Below are positions 49,801 through 61,985 of a stretch of 64,000 nucleotides of DNA, in pieces. Both the position numbers and the translations under genes were made by a program. Location of the stretch: positions 4,330,155 through 4,394,154 of the forward strand of contig OZ025277.1 of the NCBI GenBank assembly GCA_964019165.1. Direction: 5' to 3'. The notes below the pieces were generated by a model that saw only the letters and a list, made by a program, of their open reading frames with translations, was not told the origin of the DNA and made no database searches. Within the stretch, counting starts at the first letter, position 1, and each line of letters starts with the position of its first letter. This stretch comes from Mastigias papua. Lineage: Eukaryota > Cnidaria > Scyphozoa > Rhizostomeae > Mastigiidae.

Positions 49801-52800
49801 TTAAGACTCGTCTAGCAGTTCATTTCATTACTTACAGTAACAGATGTTATCTTGCAACTGTTTTGACTCTAATTGCTGTTCTGTATCCAAGAGGTTTCGC
49901 CGATCCTTTAGTCGTAGTTACGATTAACCAGAGTTTCGAGTGCTCATGTTGGAGTCTACAATGCACTGCCCTAACAACAACTTTGAATAGGTAATGATCA
50001 TTTGGAAAACACATATACAATGATTGATCACAATGCGGTATTGTTATTTCATAGAAACGAGCGCTAGATGACGCTATAGGATGTTTGATAGTCTCTTAAC
50101 CAGTGTCCACATTATGCAAACCAACTTAGGTCCGTCCCAGGTTTCAGCTAACCCAGGTTTTTTCCTAGAGTGAACGGGAAAAGGACGAAATGTTGAACAA
50201 AAGGCGCAGAGATGCGATGAAACATATCTCATTTGATGTGATTATCTCATTTAATCTTGATTAAAGAAAAGTAAATTAATTGTTTGAAGGAACTTGAAGA
50301 ATAAGGTAGCCACATTACGACAGTATTTACAGTCCTGAGTATTTAATGTGGTTATTCCGCCGCCTTTAGCAGGTGACAAGGGCAACATGTTTTGAGCTGA
50401 GAAGACTTCAAAGTAATTCTTTGCTTGTACTATTGTGCTAAGAGTAACCTTGCAAGAATCGAGCATTTCATATCACCAAGCTTTTTTGAATTTACAAAGT
50501 AAATATTTGGGTATGGGAGACAAGACCTCGCCTTTATGTATTTGTGGCAGAGCCAATACGAGTTTATAGGTTTAGGGGGTATACAGTGGACGAGGTACTT
50601 CTTGCTACGTGCTGTAAAGATCAAGAGTACTTCCTAGTACTGATAACTTATAGTCCTCCAAAAACGATATTTTACGAGACTGTCTTTAGATTAAAAATTG
50701 AACATGCAGGAAAATTTATAAAAAAACTCAAAACTTTTCAAGACAAAATTTCTACCACAAAACTACTCTATAAAGGATAGTCACCAGATGCCTTAGTTAA
50801 AGGGTGATTAATCGGAGCATCATTTGGTAGCAATTTGGCTGATTCCGACGATTTTCTTTTCACAGAAGCAAACAAACATCGAACTCTTCCTAATAACTAA
50901 GAACAATTTGCATTCATATCATCAGTGCACTATCACATTTACTGAAAGATGAAGTGGGTTCTCCGTCGGTGAGAAAGACTTTGCATAAAATGTTATCTAG
51001 ATACTATTTATTTAAATCATTAGATAAGGCTGGATAACCTTGAATCTACTTTGAATATATGCAAAACCGTCCAAAAGTGTACACATACTGAACACTGCAA
51101 GGTTATGCAATAACGCAAGTAAATATCTATACTGAAGATTAGTATAAAAACTCACCTGCACCTCTATATCATCGTCGTTTATTCAGCAATGGATATAAGT
51201 AAAAACCTCAAGTCAGTTTGGAAATCTCTCGATAAGTATATCAGCAGATATCATTCGCTGGTAATAACGAATCATCAATAATATATCATGATCTGGTAAG
51301 ATTTCAATATTCAGAATGATGGGAAAACACCTGATTAGAGTCATTTCTTGACATGCAGAGGTACTGTAGGTAATATAACGATTGTTTCATCCAAACCTGT
51401 GTACATTAACGAATTTGATGATACCATGATCAACAACTGCAAGCTAGGGTGATTAGTTTAAAGCAATTAACCAGTCAATTTGAAGGGACGTGCACTCTTG
51501 ACAATTTTCAATCAACTGAAAATCAAAGGAACAATGCCCATATTCAAATTCCTGTAATGAGCTACTATTTGCTGTGCTCTCTCGTGGGATCAGAGAGCAT
51601 ATGATAAATTGAGGCAGCACAAGGCCCTTATCGGCCATGATTTCAAAGCTATGAGAACCAAACTTGATATTGCGTTCTCCAACATGCAATTCTGCTCCTA
51701 CAACATGCAAATATGTTGTTTCTAATTGTCAATTCTACTCCGAAAATGGTAATAGACATAACGCTGGTTTTTCATGGCTTTGTATATAGTTTGCAAATTT
51801 ATTGTATATAAGATGTTTAGGCTGTGTATTGCTAGATTTATACTCATCGTTGTTTCAAAAATTCAATTAAGTGGACATAAAACTAATCAAAATCAAATTT
51901 AATCAAAATAGTATCACTGGTAATAAAACCACGTTATGATAGTATTCACCGACAGGACATTATAACCTCTTAAAGATATTCAATCAATCTTGGATTTTTA
52001 TCAGCATTCAAATTCACTGAATAGAATTTTACAATGGGAATTGTTACACTTTGGGTAAATTCTAAAGCGAGTATTGCTGTTGCTATTGGCTTCTGTGACA
52101 ACCAATGAGCCACAAGAATACTCTACCAGCTTATCTTATCTCCACATTCGTTCGGAACCAGTTTAAAGTTTACATATTTTTTGTAAAAAAAGTTTGTTTT
52201 TGGTCCAGAACTTTCTTAGCTATTTCATGTTTTTGATATTAAAACTTTTTTACAGTTTTCTCAGCAAAAGGTCTTCGCGTACGTATAACATGCTGCAGTG
52301 TTACACGGACAGACAGGCTCTACGCAATCATAGCAATGAGATACACGGATTAAAACGGAGAATCTACAAAACCGAAGTAAAGAAGATAATGATCTTGCGT
52401 GAATATTGGAATTTTAAAGGCATATGAATTATCGGCTTTCTTAAGTTTCAAAAAGCAAATACTGAGCTTTTTTAAATTTTTAATCAGTCGCGCATCACGT
52501 CTTATAGACCACTGTCTTATACAAAACTTGTAATGGGATTGTCTTGCCAACATTTGCGTACTTAAAGGTGAAGGCCTGTCTAAAAGCAATCTGTTTAGAT
52601 ACCCAGAAGATTCAGAAAACATTGGTTGTTTCTCACGTATATGAAGAATATAAATATATTTCACGTATTTTAGAAGCATCGTTGTCTAGACATTTCTCCA
52701 CTACACCCATTTTTTTAATAAGGAATCTAGCTCAAAGCCTAGTTCCAAATGTTCCGTGGTTTTGGATCCCCGATGGTCAAATTGTAGTACTGAAAATTCC

Positions 52801-53194
52801 CTTATAGTTCCTTAATCTTCACTCCACATATAGAGCCACACTTATGGTACAGACACAAGCAAACATTGGTATTCTGAATTTTGCCTTTAATTTGAGTCAT
52901 AACGTAAGACAAATGAAACATGAAACAATTGACACAAGTTTAGCAAGCAATCTATGCTGGTTTTGGCTGCAAATGAATGGAACAGGCTCGCTAATTCTTG
53001 ACTGTTGCTGTTGTAAACATTTTTCAAATTGAAAAGTTACTTAGGGAATTTTCCTTTAGCAGTATAAGTTCTTTAACTATTTTGGCATTCTACATGTAGG
53101 TTCCTTATAAAGTGGTTACTTATAAAAGTGTCTACTTCAGGTAGCCAGATTATCTTGACTCATAGTCCAGACAACACCATTTGTGTAGGAGGGG
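46873..53194. other. Gene-poor intergenic region
   Basis: Apart from the retroelement relic near 47331-47375, I recognise no gene. All frames of 60-85 residues lack domains or homology that I can name. The frame 48665-48883 (minus), with KINHDPLEYQL, looks translated in style but could not be assigned. Confidence 0.45.
47331..47375 (-). ncRNA. Hammerhead-like core of a retroelement relic
   Basis: Reading minus: CTGATGA, one T, a 6-bp hairpin GGACCC(TGGAAT)GGGTTC, then GAAAC. This is the order of the hammerhead ribozyme core (CUGANGA, stem II, GAAA). Similar boxes end Penelope-like retroelements in invertebrates. The unpaired T at the base of stem II and the lack of a clear stem III suggest a decayed or inactive copy. 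Confidence 0.4.
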
Positions 53195-53395
53195 GGAGGC
53201 TGGGAGGGCTGTAGCCCCAGTTAGGCAGAAATCTAATCCATTCTGGCAATTCCTTCTGAACTAGAACAATCATTTTTCTCGAAAATAGGTGTAGCTCAAT
53301 ATCGATAAGCAGCAACTAAATCGGGCAACAGATCAATATGATTGGGGCAGACAGTTTGTAGCCCCCCTAAATTTAAGGCCACCCTACGTCATTGG
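53195..53395. repeat. Dispersed repeat, copy 2 of 2 (GTAGCCCC family)
   Basis: GGCTGTAGCCCCAGTT, CTAGAACAATC, TAGCTCAATATC and GGGGCAGACAGTTTGTAGCC match 38455-38666 in the same order. The two copies are ~15 kb apart. Confidence 0.65.
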
Positions 53396-54288
53396 ATAGC
53401 ACCCTCTATCCACTGCTTCAAATCGAGACTGAAAAGCTACATGTCTTCTAGTAAAAAAAAATTCTTTTTTCTTTCCGTTTTCATTTCTTTCCTTTACTTG
53501 GATTGATTTAGATCTTATTATGTATTTTGTTGCGATAACTCGTACTGTAGGTTTTTTCACCTGCTCAGTTTTTATGACTGGCTTTTAACCCTAAATTGTA
53601 CCCCTTCTTAAATATGTTAAAATGGAATAAACCGAAAATAGTGAAGCATGACGGTCGCTTTGCTTTTTTTTGTCTCTATTTCCTAAGGCTTTAGGAAGTT
53701 TCGAATATAAAAGTATCGTAAAAAGCCTAATGACAACGTAGGTTCTGCATATTTTGATAAAATTGTAAAGATGATCGATTAATATTACTCCTGATTCAAA
53801 ACATGATGCAAACACTCACATGACATAGAAAAGTTTATTTGTCGAACAACTCAAATGTACTAGACACCATGCAAATGATAATGAAAAGGTGAATACGTTC
53901 CTACAGCAGAGATCAGTCATTCTCTCTCCTACGCAGATTTTTCATTACAACTAACTTGATCAAATTTTTCTGATAAAATGAGAACATAGGATTATGTACT
54001 ATTCTCTTGCAGCAAGGCTAAAGAAATTTTGCTCAGATTGAAGTCAATATCCCCTTGTGCATTAAAAACAGTAACATCACCAAGAGGAGGTATGGAGCAA
54101 ATGCCTCTGTCCCACGTTTGGCAAACATGATATCTGGGCGTGGGATGCATTCTATGCCAAATTAACTATTTATTATTATTATTAACTCTTTAATTTAAAG
54201 TTGGCTGTTTATAGTAGCTACTATAGCTAATTTAGGCCAACTATTTACAAGATAAAAAAGTAAAAGGAAGAAGAAAAAAATATGAAAA

Positions 54289-54744
54289 TTATAAATACCC
54301 TAATCCATAAATAAAAGTCTTGCAGATTCTACAGTTGCAATGTCTGCTTTTCTCTGATTTCAGATATTTTCTAAAAACTGTCAAAGAGCTGGAAGCTTTT
54401 AATTCTACTGGCAATTTTGCCCACGCTCTTTGACCCATGAACCGTACTGTATCTGTACCATAGTTAGTAGTTCTCACTTTTGGTAGATTTAGTTTACTCG
54501 TGCTTCTTAGCTGATACGGCACTTCCTTATCGCCAAAAATTTCTATCATAAACGGAGGATTCAACCGATTTTTGGTTTTGTAAATCTCAATCATCAGCAA
54601 CTGTAGGTTCTTCTGATGAACAGATACCGAATTATCTTTTTCTAACAGCTCTTTAAATTGAGAAGTGTTATCTCTGTATGCGATTCTAAGAGCCCTCTCC
54701 TGTATTTTATTTATTTTGTTTTCAATCTTCCTATCATGGAGCAT
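54289..54744 (-). pseudogene. 3' fragment of a LINE ORF2
   Basis: A 151-residue frame holds the conserved C-terminal region of non-LTR reverse transcriptases: INKIQERALRIAYRDNTS, LLEKDNSVSVHQKNLQLL, IEIYKTKNRLNPPFM, YQLRSTSKLNLPKVRT and FMGQRAWAKLPVELK. It ends in a cysteine-bearing tail (CNCRICKTF). No reverse transcriptase core lies upstream on the minus strand, so this is a 5'-truncated insertion, typical of LINEs. Confidence 0.9.
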
Positions 54745-56781
54745 CCATATCAGAGAGCAATAGCATGGTCTCGAAAATTGTTCCTGGTGGCTATACCCCT
54801 AGCCCTCTTGAGCAATAATTTTCCACTTTATTTACCCTCGCCATGCCACTTCGAAATGATACATAGTTTTACAAATACCCGTTTAATAATAGCCTGGTAA
54901 AGTTCATGGAATTTATTATGTCTAACATCGCTAGTGCAAGCAATACACACTGTTTGTTATAGGAATGAAGTCTATAAGGATATCAAGGCTCAAAATCATT
55001 GAAATTTAAGAATAATGTAAAAATAATGCAAGACTCAAGCTTCATCAAGGCTGGGATTGTTTGCTTATTTGAGTATTATTTATAAACAGAACAATCGTGA
55101 GCTTCACCTTTCGAGTCCCTGACTCATTACATTATACTGCGACTCAGCAAAACTTTGAAGAGTGTTAGTTACACACTTTTCATGATAGGGATAAAGTCTA
55201 TCCGAGTATTAATGCTGAAACTGGCTAAAATTTAAGAACAATTTAAGACTATTCTTAAACTTAAATTTTAAGAATATTGAGGCTCAGCGAAAAATAAGAT
55301 ATTCTTATATAAAAGCGTACATCTATATATTTTAAATCGAGGCTAAACATTGCAGCACGCGTGCTTGATACAGCCATGCCAAAATGCAACTGTTTGACGT
55401 CATTAAAAGAAGACTGAATGATTGGTTGATCAGTTTACTATCTCAAATCAATGGCACGAATTACGTCACTAAACAGATACACACCCAATGGTGTTCGTAT
55501 CCTAGGAATATAGCAACCAACAATGGAATAAAAATTGGAGATCAAACTTAAAAAGAAATTGGGCTTGATACGCCACCATCATAAATAGAGGTAAGGAGAA
55601 GAAGCAAAGGAAATTTAAAGGTAGATTCGCAAGAGAGAAGAACCGTACTTAAAATGGCCACACGAAGCTAACCATTCCGGGTTTATCAGTCAGTTACTTT
55701 ATCATACCTGAATCTACGAGAATTCAAAGAACAAGGTGAAGAAAAGGAAGGACAGATAAATGCCGCGACCCTTGCCTAAAAAATGAAAGAAGAACAAATT
55801 TCAGGTTTCTTGCTTAAATCTACTTAACGTTACTTCAAAGTTTTATATTCAGCAATTTTGCTGACATACAGTACTTGATACCAACGGATTCAAACCAGTA
55901 CGTACGCAAATTGACATCTTAAAAATTTAGATTCTACTACAGCTCTGTAGTTAGACACCCCTTTTCTAACAAAGATGAGCCAATGTCAAGCAAACAAATG
56001 GAGCAATGACTGTATTTGCATGACCTTTTGATACAAAGGCTTAAACTGAATTGCATTAACTATACTAGGCCACAGTCATAGGGAACATTTTTTCTTCAGA
56101 AAACATTAAATCCTTCTCTTTCTGGAAAGGGTGTATCTCTGTATTCAGAAAGGTTACTGCCCTAAGACCTAAAGGGTGCGGTTTTAAATACTTTCAATGG
56201 GCTTCACCCCCAGATCCCATTTTTCCTTACCTGCCGTTTCATGATTGTTAGAACTACAATGATTGTTATGCGAGCAAAGTAGATTATTATTATATTTGCG
56301 GTCTTCTTGAAAAACTCGGTAGAAATATCAAATAACTGTTTGCGAGAACGAATGAACATCTAATTCATTGATTTAAACAATAATTTAGCAATTAAGTTCT
56401 AAAACTTAAGTATAGTATATTGCATTCAGTCGTTTTATGGATTAACAAGATAAAAGATTTCAGGTAAACCTGGCTTTGATGAGGTAAATTTACCGCCTCC
56501 ATTTGAGCCTGACTGCTTTGCAATATCCCTACCACCGATACTCCTCTTTACAAAGTTACATAAATCTTTCGCTTGTTGGGACCATTGGGTGTTTGATTTG
56601 TAAAAGCTGTTCATGATTTGTCAAAACAATAGGGCGACTATTAAACATTCATCAACTAAAGAAATTGGTGGAGCCTGATTGGTACCGTACACTTTCTTTT
56701 TCTCAAATGGTCTTTATTTCGCTCACGTGTCAATGAGATGGATACTTGAAAGTTAGTCTTTTGACAATATTTCTCTTTTAG
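54745..56781. other. Region upstream of the EF-hand gene's first recognised exon
   Basis: No exon could be assigned. The upstream exon(s) of the EF-hand gene, which must end in phase 1, were not found here with confidence. Confidence 0.4.
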
Positions 56782-58542
56782 CATTTCGAGAGAAATTCTA
56801 TAAAGTCCAAGCTAGAGACCTTGAGGACGCGCTACAAGCCGAGCCAATCAAATTGACTAGGAGACAAGTCAAGAAAATATTTCATGGCATCGATATTGAC
56901 AGTAAGATTAGGATATCATTTTATTGTTATAAAACGAAATCTCTTTTAACTTTCACTCGGATCTTATCTATATTGTACCAAAAAGCCGAGGCATCCTATA
57001 GCATACCGAAAGTGTATATTTTTTTCTGACACACCTCAGAGCATGAAATTTGGGACGACAACCGAAAGTCGCCATCTGTCGTTTTCTGTCGTTACCAGTC
57101 GCTTCATACATTGATGAGCGTCGGACGAAAATGTGCTTTCAGTATGCAATAGGTTGTTACCACTCTTTTGTACAAATTTGAAATTCTGTAGTGCCGAAAA
57201 GCCATTCACCTAGTTCACTTTTGATAAATATATGTATTGATAAATTTCGCAAGTTTTTCACTTGACAACTTAATGTTCATTTCAGATGTGCAAAGGTTTG
57301 TTTCCACTGAACACACTCTTGTCACCAGAACGAGAATTAACAGTGACTCTAGAATGTTACACCAGAGAATATAGGGTACCTACAAGTTGTGCCGCCTATG
57401 CTTTGTGAAAATATATGCAATTTTGGCCTACGCTACTGTAATCAAAGTAGGGTCACTGCCTATATTGTTGCATTACCTTGAGAGGTACAGCTATGCTGAC
57501 CCCTCCGTTCCAGTTACTCTTCTTACGTTCGATACATGGAGTAGCAAATGTCCAGAAAGGAGGAAAGTGTTCTGGGGCCACAGTTACATCTATTGATTTT
57601 TCATTATTTGAATTTGATGTCTCTCTTTTGTCGACTGAACTAAACAAAGCATCACTGAATGTTCCAGGGAGCAATACGGTTGAGTTTGAAGAGTTCATTC
57701 AAGTGGTGGATGCCGTGGAAAAGTTGCTAGGGAAAATTGGTAGGTGCATATTATGAATAATACTCTCAGCCCAACACCGAATGCAAAAGGAGTCAATGTT
57801 TTGTCAAGCTATGATGAATTAATTTCCTTTGAATATAGTATAGGATAAACCCTAGGAAGAGACACAGACGGCTCAAGCATGGATCCACGATAATCAGCAA
57901 CTGCTCTACGCTCTATGACCCGGTCTGACAGAGACAGTAGAGCCTATTGCAAATGGGTTCGATGTGCAGGCGTAGAGGAAGAGTTGTGGGACAAAGTAGC
58001 TATGATCAGCCGTGCCAAAAGTTGTGTATCCACTGGAAACGACAACAATTCGCTGCAAGTGGCAAAATTATTGATATTCGTATATTTTGATTAGGTTATA
58101 CTGCATACAGACCCAAGCAAGTATAAGCTCGACACTTCTATATGGCATTTGAGCTAAGAGCTTTCTTTTTGTGTCAGGAAAGAAAGAAGATGAAGATGAA
58201 GGAGGTTCCATACAAACTGGTCTGTACAACACACTATCTGATGTAGTAAAGAAACCATCAATGATTTCTACTATTGGAAGTGACAGGCCAGTATTATCTA
58301 CAAAACTTAGACATATTACTGAACAATGGGGCATCCTTCGTGCATGGCGCAGGATTAAAGTTGGCAGAGTTACTAGCTCCTGCTACTACAAAAAGCATCT
58401 AAAAAACACTAGAATAGGAGTACACGCTTCTTTATAAAGAAAATTGTTTACAGGAAAGCAGAACTCGGCTGCTCAAAAGTTAAGAAAGTTCGGTACTGGG
58501 TTTCTGAGGCCTGAGAAAATTGGTGAATTGTCACACACACAT

Positions 58543-58623
<81 letters not shown>

Positions 58624-61600
58624 ACTCACACACTCACACACTCACACACTCACACACTCACACACTCACACACTCACACACTCACACACGCACACACTAC
58701 AAATTCAAATCTTCACGCCAGTCCATCATCTCTTTTGTTCAGCTTACAAAGATTTCCTATCAAGATTTAAGTATTTCAATGCTATGATTGTGTAGTGCCT
58801 ATGTGTTTGTGTAACACTGCACAGTGACATGCCAACTAGGAAATTCTCGTTAAGAAAGTCTTGAGAAAGTTTCCGTGCTGAAAGCATGCAAAAGCTAAGA
58901 AACTTTAAGATCGGCTCCCCAAAGGTGCTGTTCAATAATTGCCGCATGAAGATTGAGTCTCTTCGGGTAAGATTGTTGCGAATCATTTTGGTTTATCAGT
59001 AAATTAGCACATATCATTGCTACAACTTTGTAATACATTGTTCTTTTAACTGTTCCTGAGAGCCAAAAGGGGCCTTTGGCTCATGTCACATAATCTCATT
59101 ATCATTAATTTAGGAGTTCGTATGATTTACGAATGTCGAATTCCAGTAACACCACTTGTCACTATGTAGAAGGTGCAAAACTACTTGCACTTACACCCCG
59201 CCAGCTGGAGAGGCGCTTTCAGATGCTCAATGATAATATTGAGGACAACACAAGCTCATATTCACAACTGTTAGCGTTACCTCTGGATTCATTTCTGGAA
59301 GAGCAAGCACGGAAAAGGAGACTTAAGCAAGCTAAACAAAGAAAGGTGAGTCAGGATCGACTGTTATGAGCTACGTTAAACAGAAGAATGGGGACAGGGA
59401 GTCAAAGTAAATGAATATAGTCAATATCTCAGGATTTAGAACTGACTGTAAAACTGTGTGTCCTGAGTACTGAGTACTTCTAATTGTTATAATGTTTATA
59501 AAGACAATCCATTAATCGACATCGAATTCAAGCTAAATGATTAGTTGTAGAAAGTATGTAAGAGATACAGGCACGCCTGCCCGCACCGAGGGCGGGGGGG
59601 GGGGGTAAGTTTCCTATTGAAGGCACATTATAAGCATTTTTGCACTAAAATAATTAAGTCATTGGAAAGGGCAGGAGGGGCAGCTGCCCCCCTGCCCCCC
59701 TGCCCCCCCAGCGTAGGTGTCCCTGAACAGATAATATCTTAAATGCTTGCTTTCCTTATTTTATCTTATTTCATAAAACTTATTTTTAACTTGTTTATCC
59801 TGGGATACAGGTCACCTTTTCTTGAATGTTCTCAGTTAAGAGCAATTAGTTTTGTGGATAACTATGTTTAGACATTGTTGAGAATCATTTCTCGCTGTGC
59901 TTGTTCATTCAGTACTTCTGTTAAGGTGGCAAATCAGGGTCCAGGGAGTCCAGTATCAGAATTATTTCATTCGTTGTATTGTAGGCAGCCCAAAAGCAAA
60001 GGGATGAACAGAAAATAGTACAAGAATGGGAAAGTGATATATTGGATGGGATAGCAGTTACACCAGGAGGCAGGCAGAAAGAAACTAGAAAGAAGTCAAA
60101 AGGAAAGGAAATGGTAGGGCAAGTTATTCATTGTAAAGACTTTGAATTTCCCAAAAAACACGTAAGATTCCTAAATTATTCAACTTATAATTTCCTTTAC
60201 GTAGATTAATAGAAATAGTATCTTATTTCTTATCAACCTTATCTAGTTTCTGAATAACTTTCTTTGTAAATAGATAAAAATGAGAGAATTTGGAGACTCA
60301 AACTTAAATGATGATGGCATAATGATCATGGCTTATTGATAATTATGGTGCTTGTTCAAGCATGCAAGTACATTTTTTGTTGCTACACCCTCTCCCCCCA
60401 CCCTACTCACAAATCTTTTGGTACGCCACCGAATACAGCAGGATAAACATCATCTGAATAAACCATTGTACCATGAAGTCTAAGACATGGGTGGCGAGGT
60501 CTTTTAATAGCAGCCAGCGGCATGCCGAAGGACCTTTGAGTAGGGGATGTAGCAAGTGAAATTTACCGACAGGTTTGGACAAGGTACTAAGTATTTACAC
60601 TGAGAAGCTATGACTGTTGTGTCCCTTTTACTGACAAGCCAAAACTGCCCACGGCCTCAGCAAAATGTGAGAGTGTGATACTCTTAAAGTACCAAAGAAA
60701 GGTTTATGTGTCATTTTCTGTAATTGTGAAAAGCAGTTGTTCTTTCATTATATTACAGTTCAAACAGAAGCAAAAAGGTGAACAAAAAGTAGTTCAAAAA
60801 CGTGCTGTCTTCGATAGAGTACCAGTGACGCTGGGAAGCTGGCAAAAAGGAACTAGCAAGAAGCAAAGAGAAAAGGAGAAGTTGAAAAGAGCTATTGATT
60901 ATCGTGATTTTGTAGTGCGCAGACATCAAGTGAGATCCTCATATATATGTTAACTCATATCATTTTTCACATAAAATCGCTGGTTTGCTCTTATGTAGGA
61001 TCAAAAGTTTCACTTTGAATTACTGAACTTCAGACCCGTTCTTGCAGTGGGGTATGGGAGTTTCACATTCCCCCGGACTAAGACCTATTGGCAAATAACC
61101 AAACTTTGCCACTTCTATCGGCAAGTTGCGTTAATTTTTGTATTCTAGGAGCCTATGAAGAAGAAATAGGTAATACGGCGTAGCAGAATGCTGGTGAATT
61201 TGCTAATTTAGACAATGTGTTGACAATTTGAACACATGATAATGCTTCAACAGCTTCTTCAATCATGAGAACCACGCCCATCTTTTCGGCAAATTGCAGA
61301 TCATACACCCCTCAATGAAATTCTAGGAACGGCCTTGTTGAGCATTAAGGAATAGCTTGAATTAACTTGCTGAGGATGGTCAATTGTCTTAGCAATATTT
61401 ACACCCAGTTAAAACTGATTACATCTAACATGGAATCTTTATCCAAACGTCAACTCTATTGATTTCCTGAAAGCATTACTGCCATATCTTTTTGATATTT
61501 CAATCCCATGTCATGAGAAGAACTCCTTTCAGATGTAATAATTCCTGCCATGTTAGTAAAATATTTCAATGAACTTTCACTAAGCAAATCTAAGTTAGAT

Positions 61601-61985
61601 ATTGCTTTTCAGTTGCTGCTCTTTGTTATTCTCCTTCTAGAACAATTTTATGCATATTTTATATTCTGCATTGTTGATAGCTAAAGCTTTTTTATACGGT
61701 ACTTCGTAATGTTTCTTCTTTGTGATTCTTTGCAAGATTTCTCGTATCACGGATGACTTCTACAGAAGAGTTCATCATGGTGCGCTATGGTATACTGACA
61801 GACAATACGGGAAATTCGAAAGCCAAGATATCAAATTAAGAAACACAAGACGACAGTTCCAGAACTCACTCCTTGCATATACGAAAGACAAAAATTTTCC
61901 TGAAACTCCTATCTCACCTAGTTATGCAAAAGTGCATGCTACATTTGTGAGGTTGCCATTTGCGGTTAAAGTGAAACGACCTTGA
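56782..61985 (+). CDS. EF-hand and coiled-coil protein, 5' end missing (at least 8 exons)
   Basis: Exons: 56782-56901, 57668-57739, 58178-58339, 58454-58522, 59170-59345, 59985-60161, 60759-60929, 61737-61985 (stop). Phases agree throughout, giving ~397 residues without the N-terminus. The first two exons join into an EF-hand: FHGIDIDRSNTVEFEEFIQ, with acidic residues at loop positions 1, 3 and 12. The exon junction falls inside the loop, which supports the splice. A long charged helix follows (RQLERRFQMLNDNIEDN; EEQARKRRLKQAKQRK), then a WQKGTSKKQREKEKLKR segment. The C-terminal domain (DFYRRVHHGALWYTDRQYGK, SYAKVHATFVRLPFAVKVK) looks conserved. I do not recognise the family; calcium-regulated cytoskeletal or ciliary work is a guess. 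The ends at 58339 and 59170 are weak splice sites chosen by phase. Confidence 0.72.
58531..58697. repeat. (CA)n/(CACACT)n microsatellite
   Basis: About 60 bp of CA repeat is followed by about thirteen CACACT units, directly after the donor of an EF-hand-gene exon (58522). Thr-His frames across it are artefacts. Confidence 0.96.
59560..59733. mobile_element. Short hAT-like element with near-perfect 8-bp target duplication
   Basis: The element 59568-59725 (158 bp) has ends CAGGCACGCCTGC and, reverse-complemented, CAGGGACACCTACGC. It is flanked by AAGAGATA (59560-59567) and AACAGATA (59726-59733), 7 of 8 matching. It contains a run of ~13 G and a GCAGCTGCCCCCC(TGCCCCCC)n tract. It lies in the intron between the fifth and sixth recognised exons of the EF-hand gene. 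Confidence 0.82.

Noticed and set aside
58444..58795. Thr-His repeat proteins
   Set aside because: They are translations of the CA microsatellite; only 58454-58522 at their 5' end is kept as an exon.
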